Shown here one piece after another: positions 1 to 6,352 of a stretch of DNA of 15,205 bases. The stretch is taken from the NCBI GenBank assembly GCA_937914965.1, contig CALGIY010000069.1, positions 1-15,205 on the forward strand. The letters are read 5' to 3'. Position 1 is the stretch's first letter. Every line of letters begins with the position of its first letter. Source of the stretch: an uncultured Thermoanaerobacteraceae bacterium. GTDB taxonomy: Bacteria > Bacillota > DSM-12270 > Thermacetogeniales > Thermacetogeniaceae. The notes beneath the pieces were generated by a model. That model saw only the letters and a list, made by a program, of their open reading frames with translations. It ran no database searches and had not been told where the DNA came from. The translations under genes were made by a program, and so were the position numbers.

Positions 1-1
1 C

Positions 2-961
2 GGCTTCCAAGAGGGAGTTATCGATATGTGGGGGGAAGGTGCCAAGTGGACCCCCTTCTCCAAAACCTTGAATGTGACCATTGATATTCAGGTAGTTGAT
101 GGTTTGGATACCCATACCCATGAGGAAACCGTAAGGTTGGCAGGGCTGAGAGCCGCTGAATTCATTGGCGAGGCCGGCAGAGACCTGGAGCCAGATGAGG
201 TTCTGACCTATGAGCTGGGAGGCATTTTTGAAGAAGCTGCAAAATACCCCGACCTTCCCAAAGTGGTCTATGCCGAAATGATGATCACCCAGGGGCTGCT
301 TCATGATACCTATATCTACGGTGTTAATGCCCAAACCATTCTGCCTTCTTTAATGCATCCCAACGAAGAGCTGGACAATGCAGTGGTCAGCGGCAACTGT
401 GTGGCAGCCTGCGATAAGATCACCACCTACCAGCACCAGAACAATACTGTTATCCTCGACCTTTATGCACAGCACGGGAAAGAGATTAATTTTATGGGAG
501 TGATTATGGTTCCCGAACATACCACCCTCTCCGGCAAGCTGCGTGCATCTGACTACACAATTAAATTGGCAAAGAACCTGGGTGCAGACGGTGTGCTAGT
601 CTCTGAAGAGGGGTACGGCAACCCAGATTCTGACCTGTTGATGATTTGTAAGAAGTGTGAAAAGGCTGGAATTACAACCACATTGATCACTGACGAATGT
701 GCTGGTAGAGATGGCATGTCCCAACCTCTAGCTGATACAGCAGTTGAAGCAGTAGCAGTGGTCTCGGGAGGCAATGTGAGCCATGTGGTTACTCTACCCC
801 CGGCGGACAAGGTGATCGGCAATCCAGAATCGATCGCTGTACTGGCCGGCGGCTGGGAAGGCGCTCTTCTTGAAGACGGCACACTGATGTGCGAACTTAA
901 TGCTGTGATTGGTGCTACTTCCGAAATCGGATACCACAATGTCACTTGCAGATTATACTAG
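2..961 (+). CDS. Glycine/sarcosine/betaine reductase component B, alpha/beta proprotein (GrdE/GrdG/GrdI family), 5'-truncated
   Basis: The reading frame is open from base 2 (GFQEGVID before the first ATG at 26), so that ATG is internal and the true start lies left of the window. About 319 residues are visible; family members are about 430, so roughly 110 are missing. In this family the proprotein is cut at an Asn-Cys bond and the Cys becomes a pyruvoyl group that binds the substrate amine as a Schiff base. The sequence VVSGNCVAACDK carries that site, with Asn at 395-397 and Cys at 398-400. The gene ends 24 bases before the selenoprotein subunit, so the two are surely co-transcribed. Component B determines substrate (glycine, sarcosine or betaine) in Stickland-type reduction to acetyl phosphate. 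The absence of grdA between the subunits favours a sarcosine (GrdG) or betaine (GrdI) type; this is inference. Family assignment is firm, substrate is not. Confidence 0.93.
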   Translation, partial: GFQEGVIDMWGEGAKWTPFSKTLNVTIDIQVVDGLDTHTHEETVRLAGLRAAEFIGEAGRDLEPDEVLTYELGGIFEEAAKYPDLPKVVYAEMMITQGLLHDTYIYGVNAQTILPSLMHPNEELDNAVVSGNCVAACDKITTYQHQNNTVILDLYAQHGKEINFMGVIMVPEHTTLSGKLRASDYTIKLAKNLGADGVLVSEEGYGNPDSDLLMICKKCEKAGITTTLITDECAGRDGMSQPLADTAVEAVAVVSGGNVSHVVTLPPADKVIGNPESIAVLAGGWEGALLEDGTLMCELNAVIGATSEIGYHNVTCRLY

Positions 962-985
962 CTCTATGAGAAGGGAGGAAATGAC

Positions 986-2296
986 ATGTCTGACAAATTC
1001 AAAGTACTGCACTATGTAAACCAGTTTTTCGGACAGGTCGGTGGAGAGGAAAAAGCAGGGATGCCTCCAGAATACCGTCCGGAAAAAGTAGGTCCAGCCA
1101 TGGGATTTGAAGGTGCGCTCAAGGGTGAGGGTGAAGTAGTAGGTACCATCATTTGTGGTGACAACTACTTTAACGAAAATAAAGAAAAATCACTGGAATT
1201 TATTCTTAAAACTATCAAAGAAACATCTCCTGATGTGGTTGTTGCAGGCCCTGCGTTCAACGCCGGGAGATATGGTATGGCCTGCGCCGAGCTGGGCAAA
1301 GCGGTGGTTGAGGAATTAGAGATCCCGGTTGTGACAGGTATGTATGTAGAAAACCCGGGTGTGGATGTTTGTAAGGATAAAGCCATCGTTGTCAGCACGG
1401 CTGATTCTGCTGCAGGTATGAGGAAGGCCCTGCCGGCCATGGCACCAATTGCCTGCAAGCTGGCTAAGGGGATTGAATTAGATGCACCAGAAAAAGAAGG
1501 TTATATCCCTCGCGGTATGAGAAAAACTCTCATCGTCGAGAAAAGAGGGTCCCAGCGTGCAGTTGAAATGCTGATCGCACGCTTCAAAGGGGAAGTATTC
1601 GAAACAGAAATGCCGATGCCGGTCTTTGACCAGGTTGATCCTGCTCCTGCGATCAAGGATTTGAGTAAAGCCACTATCGCATTATGTACATCAGGTGGCA
1701 TCGTTCCCGAGGGTAACCCGGACGGAATTCAGTCCGCCAGTGCCCAAAAATGGGGCAAATATGATGTCAGCGGTATGAGCGGCTTCAAAGCCCCTGACTT
1801 CTACTCCACCCACGGTGGATATGATACAGCTTACGCCAATGAGAACCCGAACAGGATTGCTCCTCTTGATCTCTTGAAGGAGTTCGAAAAGGAAGGGTTT
1901 ATTGGGAAGGTTTATGACTGGTTCTTCACCACAACAGGAACCGGTACATCGGTCAGCAATTCCCAAAAGTTCGGCATTGAAATCGGAAAGATCTTAAAAG
2001 ACGCGGGGGTCGATGGGGTTATACTCACCTCCACCTGAGGTACCTGTACTCGTTGCGGTGCAACGATGGTAAAAGAAATCGAAAGATACGGGATCCCCAT
2101 TATTCACATGGCAACTATCACCACGATTTCCGAATCTGTTGGTGCGAATAGGATAGTTCCTACTGTCGCTATCCCACACCCAGTGGGCAATCCGAAGCTT
2201 AACTCCGCTGATGAGCATGCGTTGAGAAAAGAAATGGTTAAAAGAGCGCTGAACGCCCTTGCCACTGAAATCACAGAGATAACACATTTCGAATAA
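986..2296 (+). CDS. Glycine/sarcosine/betaine reductase component B, selenoprotein subunit (GrdB/GrdF/GrdH family) with in-frame Sec codon
   Basis: This 436-residue selenoprotein reads through TGA at 2036-2038 as selenocysteine 351. The evidence is that the frame continues without a break to TAA at 2294-2296. The residues around the TGA (ILTST-U-GTCTRCGATM) are the family signature U-x-x-C-x-x-C, with Cys 354 and 357. The downstream part (IERYGIPIIHMATIT, then IPHPVGNPKL) is the conserved C-terminus, and the total length is normal for GrdB/F/H. In the family the selenol attacks the substrate Schiff base held by the pyruvoyl subunit, then passes a carboxymethyl group to the selenoprotein A selenocysteine. 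The start ATG 986 has a GGGAGG ribosome site just upstream. An automated call would stop at 2038 and lose 85 residues. The substrate class cannot be told from sequence alone; the neighbouring transporter and lack of grdA suggest sarcosine or betaine. Confidence 0.95.
2036..2071 (+). promoter_or_regulatory. Bacterial SECIS-like element: selenocysteine UGA plus downstream hairpin
   Basis: The UGA at 2036-2038 is followed by a perfect 6-bp hairpin at 2051-2065: CGTTGC, a GGT loop, GCAACG. A possible lower stem pairs TACC (2041-2044) with GGTA (2068-2071) across an internal loop. Bacterial SelB reads a hairpin placed about this far after the UGA, usually with a guanine-containing apical loop, and this fits in position and loop. 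All of it lies inside the coding sequence. The exact SelB contact bases are inferred. Confidence 0.75.
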
Positions 2297-2311
2297 GCTT
2301 CGCTGAAGAAC

Positions 2312-2351
2312 ACTCTCGGGGGGTTTAACCAATACCCCTCGAGAGTTTTTT
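2312..2351 (+). terminator. Intrinsic terminator of the grd locus
   Basis: A 12-bp stem pairs 2312-2323 (ACTCTCGGGGGG) with 2335-2346 (CCCCTCGAGAGT), with one G-T wobble and an 11-base loop, and runs into six T at 2346-2351. It starts 15 bases after the selenoprotein stop. It separates the reductase transcript from the transporter gene that follows. Confidence 0.93.
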
Positions 2352-2484
2352 AAAACCAATTCCCTGTTATTTAAAGTTAAAGATGGAAATACATGAAGTA
2401 ATACAAGCCACATATACGCTGTAGAATATGTTGTTCAAGTAAATGTTCCAAAAATTACAGCTATGGAATTGGAGGCCGAAATAA

Positions 2485-3834
2485 ATGGGTGATAAACGAG
2501 AAAGTTGGGGCAGTAGATTTGGTTTCATTATGACTGCAGCGGGTTTCTCAATTGGTTTGGGCAATATCTGGAGGTTCCCCTACCTAGTAGGTGTGAATGG
2601 TGGGGGAGCATTCCTAATAACTTATCTTTTGATCATCGTTTTCATCAGCCTTCCTTTGTTTATTGCTGAGGTCAGCCTTGGTCGGAAAACCCAGTTAAAC
2701 CCTATCGCAGGAATGCGCAAGCTGACTAAAAAGGGTAGTCCTTGGGTGCTGATCGGTTGGTTCGGAATACTTGCTTCGTTTTTCATCATGACCTACTATA
2801 TGTCCATTTTAGGTTGGGTTTTTGTCTATTTCTTTAAAGTGCTCTTTGGCTTGATCGATACTACATCACCAGAAACCATTGCTCTGGCGTTTCAAGCCTT
2901 TACCAGCAGCCCGCTGCAGGTAGCGTTCTTTGCCGCACTTGCTATGGTTATTGTTGGTTTGATTTCTTCCAAGGGATTGAAGGACGGCCTGGAAAAAAGC
3001 TGTAAGGTGATGATGCCTGCGCTGTTTATTATTTTGATTATTTTGGCCATAAGATCCCTTACTTTGCCAGGAGCTATGGAAGGGTTGAAGTGGTATCTTA
3101 CCCCTGATTTTTCCAAGATAACTTTTGATACGGCACTGGCAGCTCTCGGGCAGACCTTTTTCTCGATAGGTATTGCTAGTGCTGCGGCGTTTATCTACGG
3201 CAGCTACTTGGATAAGAAGGATTCCAATCTTCCTACAGATCTAACGATTGTGGCAGTCTTTGACACCTTTGGGGCGTTTACAGCCGGACTGGTGATCTTT
3301 CCTGCTATTTTCGCCCTCGGATTACAGCCTGATGTAGGCACAAGCCTGCTGTTCGTAACTTTACCGAACCTCTTTGCCCAACTGCCGTTAGGCAACATCT
3401 TTGGCGGGGCATTCTTTTTCCTGGTTTCTCTCGCAGGCGTGAGTTCAGCCCTGGGATACTTGGAAGCTGTGGTGCTCCCGGTAGCAGAGCTGCGGAATAT
3501 GGACCGCAGGAAGACAGTTTGGGCTACTCTAGCAGTTATGTTTATCATTGGGCTGGCCCCGGTTATGTCCCTGGGGCCGTGGAAAAATATCTTGATTTTC
3601 GGTAGAACCTTTTTCGATTTTGCGGACTATCTCTCTGCGAATATTTTGATGGCTGTGGGTGGGTTATTAATCGCTCTGTATACTGGTTATGTTTGGAGAT
3701 TTGAGAATTTCCAGGCTGATACCAATGTCGGTGCTCAGGGTCTGTTTATCCCCAAATTTTTTAAACCCTTGTATTTGTTTGTCATCCCTGTTGCTATAGG
3801 GATTTTGCTTGTTAAAGGATTGGGGCTGTTCTAG
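2485..3834 (+). CDS. Sodium:neurotransmitter symporter (NSS/SNF) family transporter
   Basis: This 449-residue membrane protein is a secondary transporter, expected to carry an amino acid or amine with sodium. The first membrane segment holds the family signature at residues 20-43 (GFSIGLGNIWRFPY, then NGGGAF), which in LeuT forms the unwound substrate and Na+ site. A TM6-like stretch (QTFFSIGIASAAAFIYGSY) and a TM8-like stretch (SLAGVSSALGYLEAVV) follow. The length matches the shorter bacterial members (TnaT/MhsT, about 445-450 residues) rather than LeuT (519), so 11 or 12 segments are likely. The start has a GGAGG site at 2471-2475. A terminator separates it from the grd genes, so it has its own promoter, which I could not identify in 2352-2484. 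Import of the reductase substrate (glycine, sarcosine or betaine-related) is a reasonable guess from position only. Confidence 0.92.
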   Translation: MGDKRESWGSRFGFIMTAAGFSIGLGNIWRFPYLVGVNGGGAFLITYLLIIVFISLPLFIAEVSLGRKTQLNPIAGMRKLTKKGSPWVLIGWFGILASFFIMTYYMSILGWVFVYFFKVLFGLIDTTSPETIALAFQAFTSSPLQVAFFAALAMVIVGLISSKGLKDGLEKSCKVMMPALFIILIILAIRSLTLPGAMEGLKWYLTPDFSKITFDTALAALGQTFFSIGIASAAAFIYGSYLDKKDSNLPTDLTIVAVFDTFGAFTAGLVIFPAIFALGLQPDVGTSLLFVTLPNLFAQLPLGNIFGGAFFFLVSLAGVSSALGYLEAVVLPVAELRNMDRRKTVWATLAVMFIIGLAPVMSLGPWKNILIFGRTFFDFADYLSANILMAVGGLLIALYTGYVWRFENFQADTNVGAQGLFIPKFFKPLYLFVIPVAIGILLVKGLGLF

Positions 3835-4201
3835 TATAAAGAAAAACGGTAATGTAATAGTTACCTGTTTTAGAGGGCGGGGCGTGTGTGCCCTCTAATG
3901 CACTTTGAAGACATTAGTAGGGATTTCAAACTAAATCCTTAAAGTTCTGGAAGCAGCCAGAAAATCAGGAGTTCCCATTTTCCATACAACTACCGGATAC
4001 ACTAGAAAAAGACAGCTCGATCTATGCAAATGGGACGAGAAAATTCCAATGGGGAGACTTCAGTAAAATTCCAAATGGCTGTCCAGGGGTACAGGATCGG
4101 CTGGCTTTATTGTAGACCTACAAAAATTATATGTATTTTTTGTGTGCTGCGTGGTAGTATTTTTTATAGGAGACAAAACCATATAGACAGGAGTGTTGGA
4201 A
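3835..4201. other. Gene-free interval with three short inverted repeats
   Basis: No convincing gene is present; the ORF at 4024-4332 lacks a ribosome site and overlaps ridA in another frame. Three structures are visible: a 9-bp hairpin at 3870-3898; an 8-bp hairpin at 3919-3940 (AGGGATTT/AAATCCTT, one wobble); and a perfect palindrome at 4110-4123 (TTGTAG-AC-CTACAA), which could be an operator upstream of ridA. The rest shows no clear promoter or riboswitch to me. Confidence 0.5.
3870..3898. terminator. Hairpin after the NSS transporter, probable weak terminator
   Basis: A perfect 9-bp stem, TTAGAGGGC (3870-3878) with GCCCTCTAA (3890-3898), has an 11-base loop. It lies 36 bases past the transporter stop. 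No T-run follows on the + strand, so it may stabilise the 3' end rather than terminate efficiently. Confidence 0.45.
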
Positions 4202-4657
4202 GTGAGTATCGAAGAGCGTCTGGCAGAACTGGCAATCAATCTACCGCAAGCACCAAAGCCTGTTGCAGCATATGTACCAGTTGTTCGGAGTGGGAATTTA
4301 CTCTATATATCTGGCCAACTGCCCCTGCTTGATGGGGAATTGGTGCACAAAGGCAAATTAGGCAGAGAGCTTTCACTGGAACAGGGCTGTGAGGCTGCAA
4401 GGGCAGCTGCTCTCAACTGTCTGGCCATTATCAAGCAGGAGTTAGGGAGCCTGGACAAGGTGAAAAGGATTGTCAAGGTTTTTGGAGTTGTCGCCTGTGA
4501 CCCCACTTTCTATGATCAGCCGAAAGTGATCAATGGGGCATCTGAACTGCTGGTGGAGGTGTTCGGCGACAAAGGTCGACACGCACGCCTGGCCGCGGGC
4601 GTCTGTTCACTCCCTCTCGACTCTCCGGTCGAAGTGGAAATGATCGTTGAATTTTGA
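4202..4657 (+). CDS. RidA/YjgF/YER057c/UK114-family protein (enamine/imine deaminase-like)
   Basis: The protein has 151 residues and a single RidA domain. It carries the longer N-terminus of the YjgH-like subgroup (LPQAPKPVAAYVPVVRSGNLLYISGQLP, residues 14-41). RidA proteins hydrolyse reactive enamines/imines such as 2-aminoacrylate and form trimers. The active-site arginine of RidA corresponds to Arg129 here, in HARLAAGV. The start is chosen at GTG 4202 because AGGAG at 4189-4193 sits 8 bases upstream; the farther GTG 4193 overlaps that site. The gene stands alone, and a short repeat begins 2 bases after its stop. Placed between an amine reductase/transporter locus and flagellar genes, its role is uncertain; not every member of this family is a deaminase. 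Confidence 0.88.
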   Translation: MSIEERLAELAINLPQAPKPVAAYVPVVRSGNLLYISGQLPLLDGELVHKGKLGRELSLEQGCEAARAAALNCLAIIKQELGSLDKVKRIVKVFGVVACDPTFYDQPKVINGASELLVEVFGDKGRHARLAAGVCSLPLDSPVEVEMIVEF

Positions 4658-4658
4658 C

Positions 4659-4710
4659 GGTACCTGGTTTGCTTTATTGCTTTATTGTCAAAAGGACCGT
4701 CCCTGTGACA
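4659..4710 (+). repeat. Dispersed repeat copy A (short, internally deleted)
   Basis: This copy starts 2 bases after the ridA stop. It joins the two ends of the longer copy B directly: the left block GTACCTGGTTTGCTTTATT (27 bases identical between 4660-4686 and 5450-5476), then a 25-base palindrome at 4686-4710 (TGTCA, core GGACCGTCC, TGACA) nearly identical to 5637-5661. About 160 internal bases of copy B are missing. Confidence 0.85.
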
Positions 4711-5019
4711 CTTTCAACCTCTTTCTAACTTGGGTGTAATAATCTGAAAGGGGTTGTTTGTTTTATACTAGGGAAAATGACAAGATTATGTAAAAAAACA
4801 GAGATTGCGTTATAGCTTATATGAATATCCTGTTATATATGATGAACCATTTGGCAAATAAGCAGCATGATTTAAGCCAGGCATTTCCTTTTGGCACTTT
4901 CTTTCTACTAGGTGAAAAATGGGGGTATAGAGATAAAAGTATTTACCGATATAGCTTAGGGAACCTTTAGAAATAATTTTTAATTTATTATCCAACAAGA
5001 TTAATAGGAGTGACTGCGG
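4711..5019. other. Gene-free interval upstream of yvyF
   Basis: Beyond the short repeat at its left, this AT-rich stretch holds no supported gene. The minus-strand ORF at 4810-5097 overlaps yvyF and has no family resemblance. Its one interesting element is the sigma-D-like promoter at 4926-4952. The rest shows nothing I can name. Confidence 0.5.
4926..4952 (+). promoter_or_regulatory. Candidate sigma-D (flagellar sigma-28) promoter for yvyF
   Basis: TATA at 4926-4929, a 15-base spacer, then ACCGATAT at 4945-4952. The Bacillus sigma-D consensus is TAAA-N15-GCCGATAT, so each box differs at one base and the spacing is exact. It lies 67 bases upstream of the flagellar gene yvyF, whose B. subtilis counterpart precedes flgM. 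Short motifs arise by chance, so this is a candidate. Confidence 0.6.
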
Positions 5020-5430
5020 ATGAGCTTGAGAAACTGCCCCGAGTGTGGTCGACTTTTTGAGTGCACACTGCGGAATCTTTGTCCAGACTGTATTCAAAAA
5101 GAGGACGAGGATTTTCAGAAAATCAAACAGTTTTTAAGAGAGAATCAAGGTGGCAGCATTACCGAAATCAGCGAAAAAACGGGAGTTTCAGAGCGGAGGA
5201 TATTGAGCTTTTTAAAAGAGGGGAGACTGGTCATTACCAAAGGGGACGATTCTACAGCATTACTGAAGTGCATGCGCTGTGGGAAACCCATTTCCAGAGG
5301 CTGCTATTGTAAGGAGTGCTGCCTCTCTTTAAATAAATTATTGAACGATTCCAGCCAAAGAACAAGAAACCAAACATCCCAGGAAGCAAAAGTGGGACCG
5401 GGGAGCTTTACAAACCATTTTCAGAAATAG
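5020..5430 (+). CDS. yvyF: YvyF-like flagellar operon protein (zinc-ribbon plus HTH)
   Basis: This 136-residue protein has an N-terminal treble-clef-like cysteine set (CPECG at 6-10, then CPDC at 21-24). A central helix-turn-helix-like segment follows (SITEISEKTGVSERRILSFLKEGRL, residues 46-70). A second cluster, CMRCG at 84-88 and CYCKECC at 95-101, probably binds another metal. This order matches the YvyF / TIGR03826 flagellar-region family, which in Bacillus sits in the comF-yvyF-flgM region and is implicated in flagellar gene control; the molecular role is not settled. AGGAG at 5006-5010 lies 9 bases before the ATG. A candidate sigma-D promoter is upstream. FlgM, FlgN and FlgK, usual neighbours, are absent; a long repeat copy follows 19 bases after the stop, so it is separated from fliN. 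Confidence 0.83.
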   Translation: MSLRNCPECGRLFECTLRNLCPDCIQKEDEDFQKIKQFLRENQGGSITEISEKTGVSERRILSFLKEGRLVITKGDDSTALLKCMRCGKPISRGCYCKECCLSLNKLLNDSSQRTRNQTSQEAKVGPGSFTNHFQK

Positions 5431-5449
5431 TCACATATAACATATAACA

Positions 5450-5661
5450 GTACCTGGTTTGCTTTATTGCTTTATTTTTGGCGCGATTCCCGTCTGCTTG
5501 TTCCCATCTTTTGATAACGATGGACAGCAGAACTGTTCCGTGTACAGAGTACCTCTTACTACGATTTGCCCCCTATCTCTACGTTGGTTTAACATGACAG
5601 CAGAGCTATCCCTGTGATCACACCGATCAGTTAGGTTGTCAAAAGGACCGTCCTCGTGACA
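5450..5661 (+). repeat. Dispersed repeat copy B (long, about 212 bases)
   Basis: This is the most complete copy. It begins GTACCTGGTTTGCTTTATT at 5450 and ends with the 25-base palindrome at 5637-5661. Internal blocks match copy C in reverse complement (GTCTGCTTG, ATCTTTTG, TGGACA-CAGAAC) and copy D (TAACTG, GTGATC, CAGGGATAG, TCTGCTGTC, TGTTAA). It contains three related palindromic units: 5521-5546, 5595-5620 and 5637-5661. There is no credible ORF inside; the minus ORF at 5464-5760 resembles no family I know. Confidence 0.87.
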
Positions 5662-5679
5662 TTCCCGTGACAATTCTCC

Positions 5680-5708
5680 TTGACATAAGCGGGATAAAAT
5701 ATTAACAT
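5680..5708 (+). promoter_or_regulatory. Candidate sigma-A promoter upstream of fliN
   Basis: TTGACA at 5680-5685 is a perfect -35 box. A 17-base spacer leads to TAACAT at 5703-5708, which matches TATAAT at four of six positions. The 5' leader would be about 145 bases long and contain the hairpin at 5801-5832. Confidence 0.45.
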
Positions 5709-5800
5709 AATTGGCAAAGATCCCATACATATTAACGGCAAAAATAATGTGCAAAACCATATTATGGTATCTAAATGAATAATCAGCTTGAAAGAGAAAA

Positions 5801-5832
5801 ATTTTCCGGAAACGTTCCGGGAGATTTTTTTA
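5801..5832 (+). terminator. Terminator-like hairpin in the fliN leader (possible attenuator)
   Basis: An 11-bp stem pairs 5801-5811 (ATTTTCCGGAA) with 5815-5825 (TTCCGGGAGAT), with two G-T wobbles and a 3-base ACG loop; the inner 6 bp are GC-rich. It runs into TTTTTT at 5825-5830 and on into ATTTTATT. It sits only 9 bases before the fliN ribosome binding site. It could either end upstream transcription or attenuate the flagellar operon. Confidence 0.75.
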
Positions 5833-5857
5833 TTTTATTGAGAAGGGAGTTTGTCCA

Positions 5858-6304
5858 TTGGATAATCGTGATGATCAACATTTATCACCGGAAGAAATCG
5901 ATTTACTGGTTAATGGGTTGGCACCTGACCAATCAGCTGATCAGGTGTCAGGTATTGACGATCAAAATGCCGAGAAGATTACAGCTCAACCGGCACAATT
6001 CCCTCCCTTTGAGCAAAATGATGAGGTTAAACAAATAGAGAGAAGTAAACTGGAATTACTATATGATGTTCCCCTCCAATTTACTGTGGAATTAGGGAGA
6101 ACCGAGAAAACTCTCAAAGAAATCCTCGACTTGGGGCCTGGGGCGATTATTGAGTTAGAAAAGTCGGCGGGGGAGCCGCTGGGTATTTTGGTAAATGGGA
6201 AACTGGTTGCTAAGGGAGAAGTAATTGTCATCGATGAAAATTATGGGATCAGAATCAAGGGAATTCTAAACGCGGAAGAGAGACTGAACAACATCAACAG
6301 CTGA
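5858..6304 (+). CDS. fliN: Flagellar motor switch protein FliN (FliN/FliY type, with FliM-like N-terminal peptide)
   Basis: This 148-residue cytoplasmic protein is part of the C-ring that controls rotation direction. Residues about 65-140 form the SpoA/FliN domain (LLYDVPLQFTVELGRTEKTL, then ILVNGKLVAKGEVIVID). The N-terminus begins LSPEEIDLLVNGL (residues 9-21), which resembles the EIDALL peptide with which FliM and FliY bind phospho-CheY or CheC proteins; a plain FliN normally lacks it. The CheC-like middle domain of full FliY is missing, replaced by a low-complexity linker (22-60), so this is a short hybrid form. Start is TTG 5858, with AGAAGGGAG at 5841-5849 eight bases before. It heads the fliN-flhF-flhG-fliF-fliG run, with a 48-base gap to flhF. 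Confidence 0.9.
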   Translation: MDNRDDQHLSPEEIDLLVNGLAPDQSADQVSGIDDQNAEKITAQPAQFPPFEQNDEVKQIERSKLELLYDVPLQFTVELGRTEKTLKEILDLGPGAIIELEKSAGEPLGILVNGKLVAKGEVIVIDENYGIRIKGILNAEERLNNINS

Positions 6305-6352
6305 GGTTAGAGAATATTTTATGCCTTAATGAAATTAGGGATGGTGAAGATA

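Larger units (their letters stand above)
5662..5857. other. Leader region of the fliN operon
   Basis: This AT-rich leader holds, in order, a candidate promoter at 5680-5708, a perfect palindrome at 5756-5768 (ACCATA-T-TATGGT) that may be an operator, and a terminator-like hairpin at 5801-5832 just before the fliN ribosome site. I see no gene and no recognised riboswitch; the c-di-GMP motif was looked for and not found. Confidence 0.5.

Noticed and set aside
26..961. ATG 26 as the true start of the first gene
   Set aside because: The frame is open to the left edge with GFQEGVID, which fits the family, and the protein would be about 110 residues too short.
986..2038. Treating the TGA at 2036-2038 as the end of the component B gene
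   Set aside because: The frame continues to 2296 with the conserved family tail and a SECIS-like hairpin, so the codon is selenocysteine.
4024..4332. Plus-strand ORF of 102 residues before and across the ridA start
   Set aside because: It has no ribosome site, resembles no family and overlaps ridA in another frame.
5464..5760. Minus-strand ORF inside repeat copy B
   Set aside because: It is made mostly of the repeat; copies C and D have deletions in the matching part, so a conserved protein is unlikely.
5662..5857. c-di-GMP riboswitch before fliN
   Set aside because: I looked for the conserved GCAAAGG and GGTAGC-like core elements of the class I motif and did not find them; only a simple hairpin is present.
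5775..6038. Plus-strand ORF of 87 residues overlapping fliN
   Set aside because: It runs through the terminator-like hairpin and overlaps fliN in another frame, without a ribosome site.
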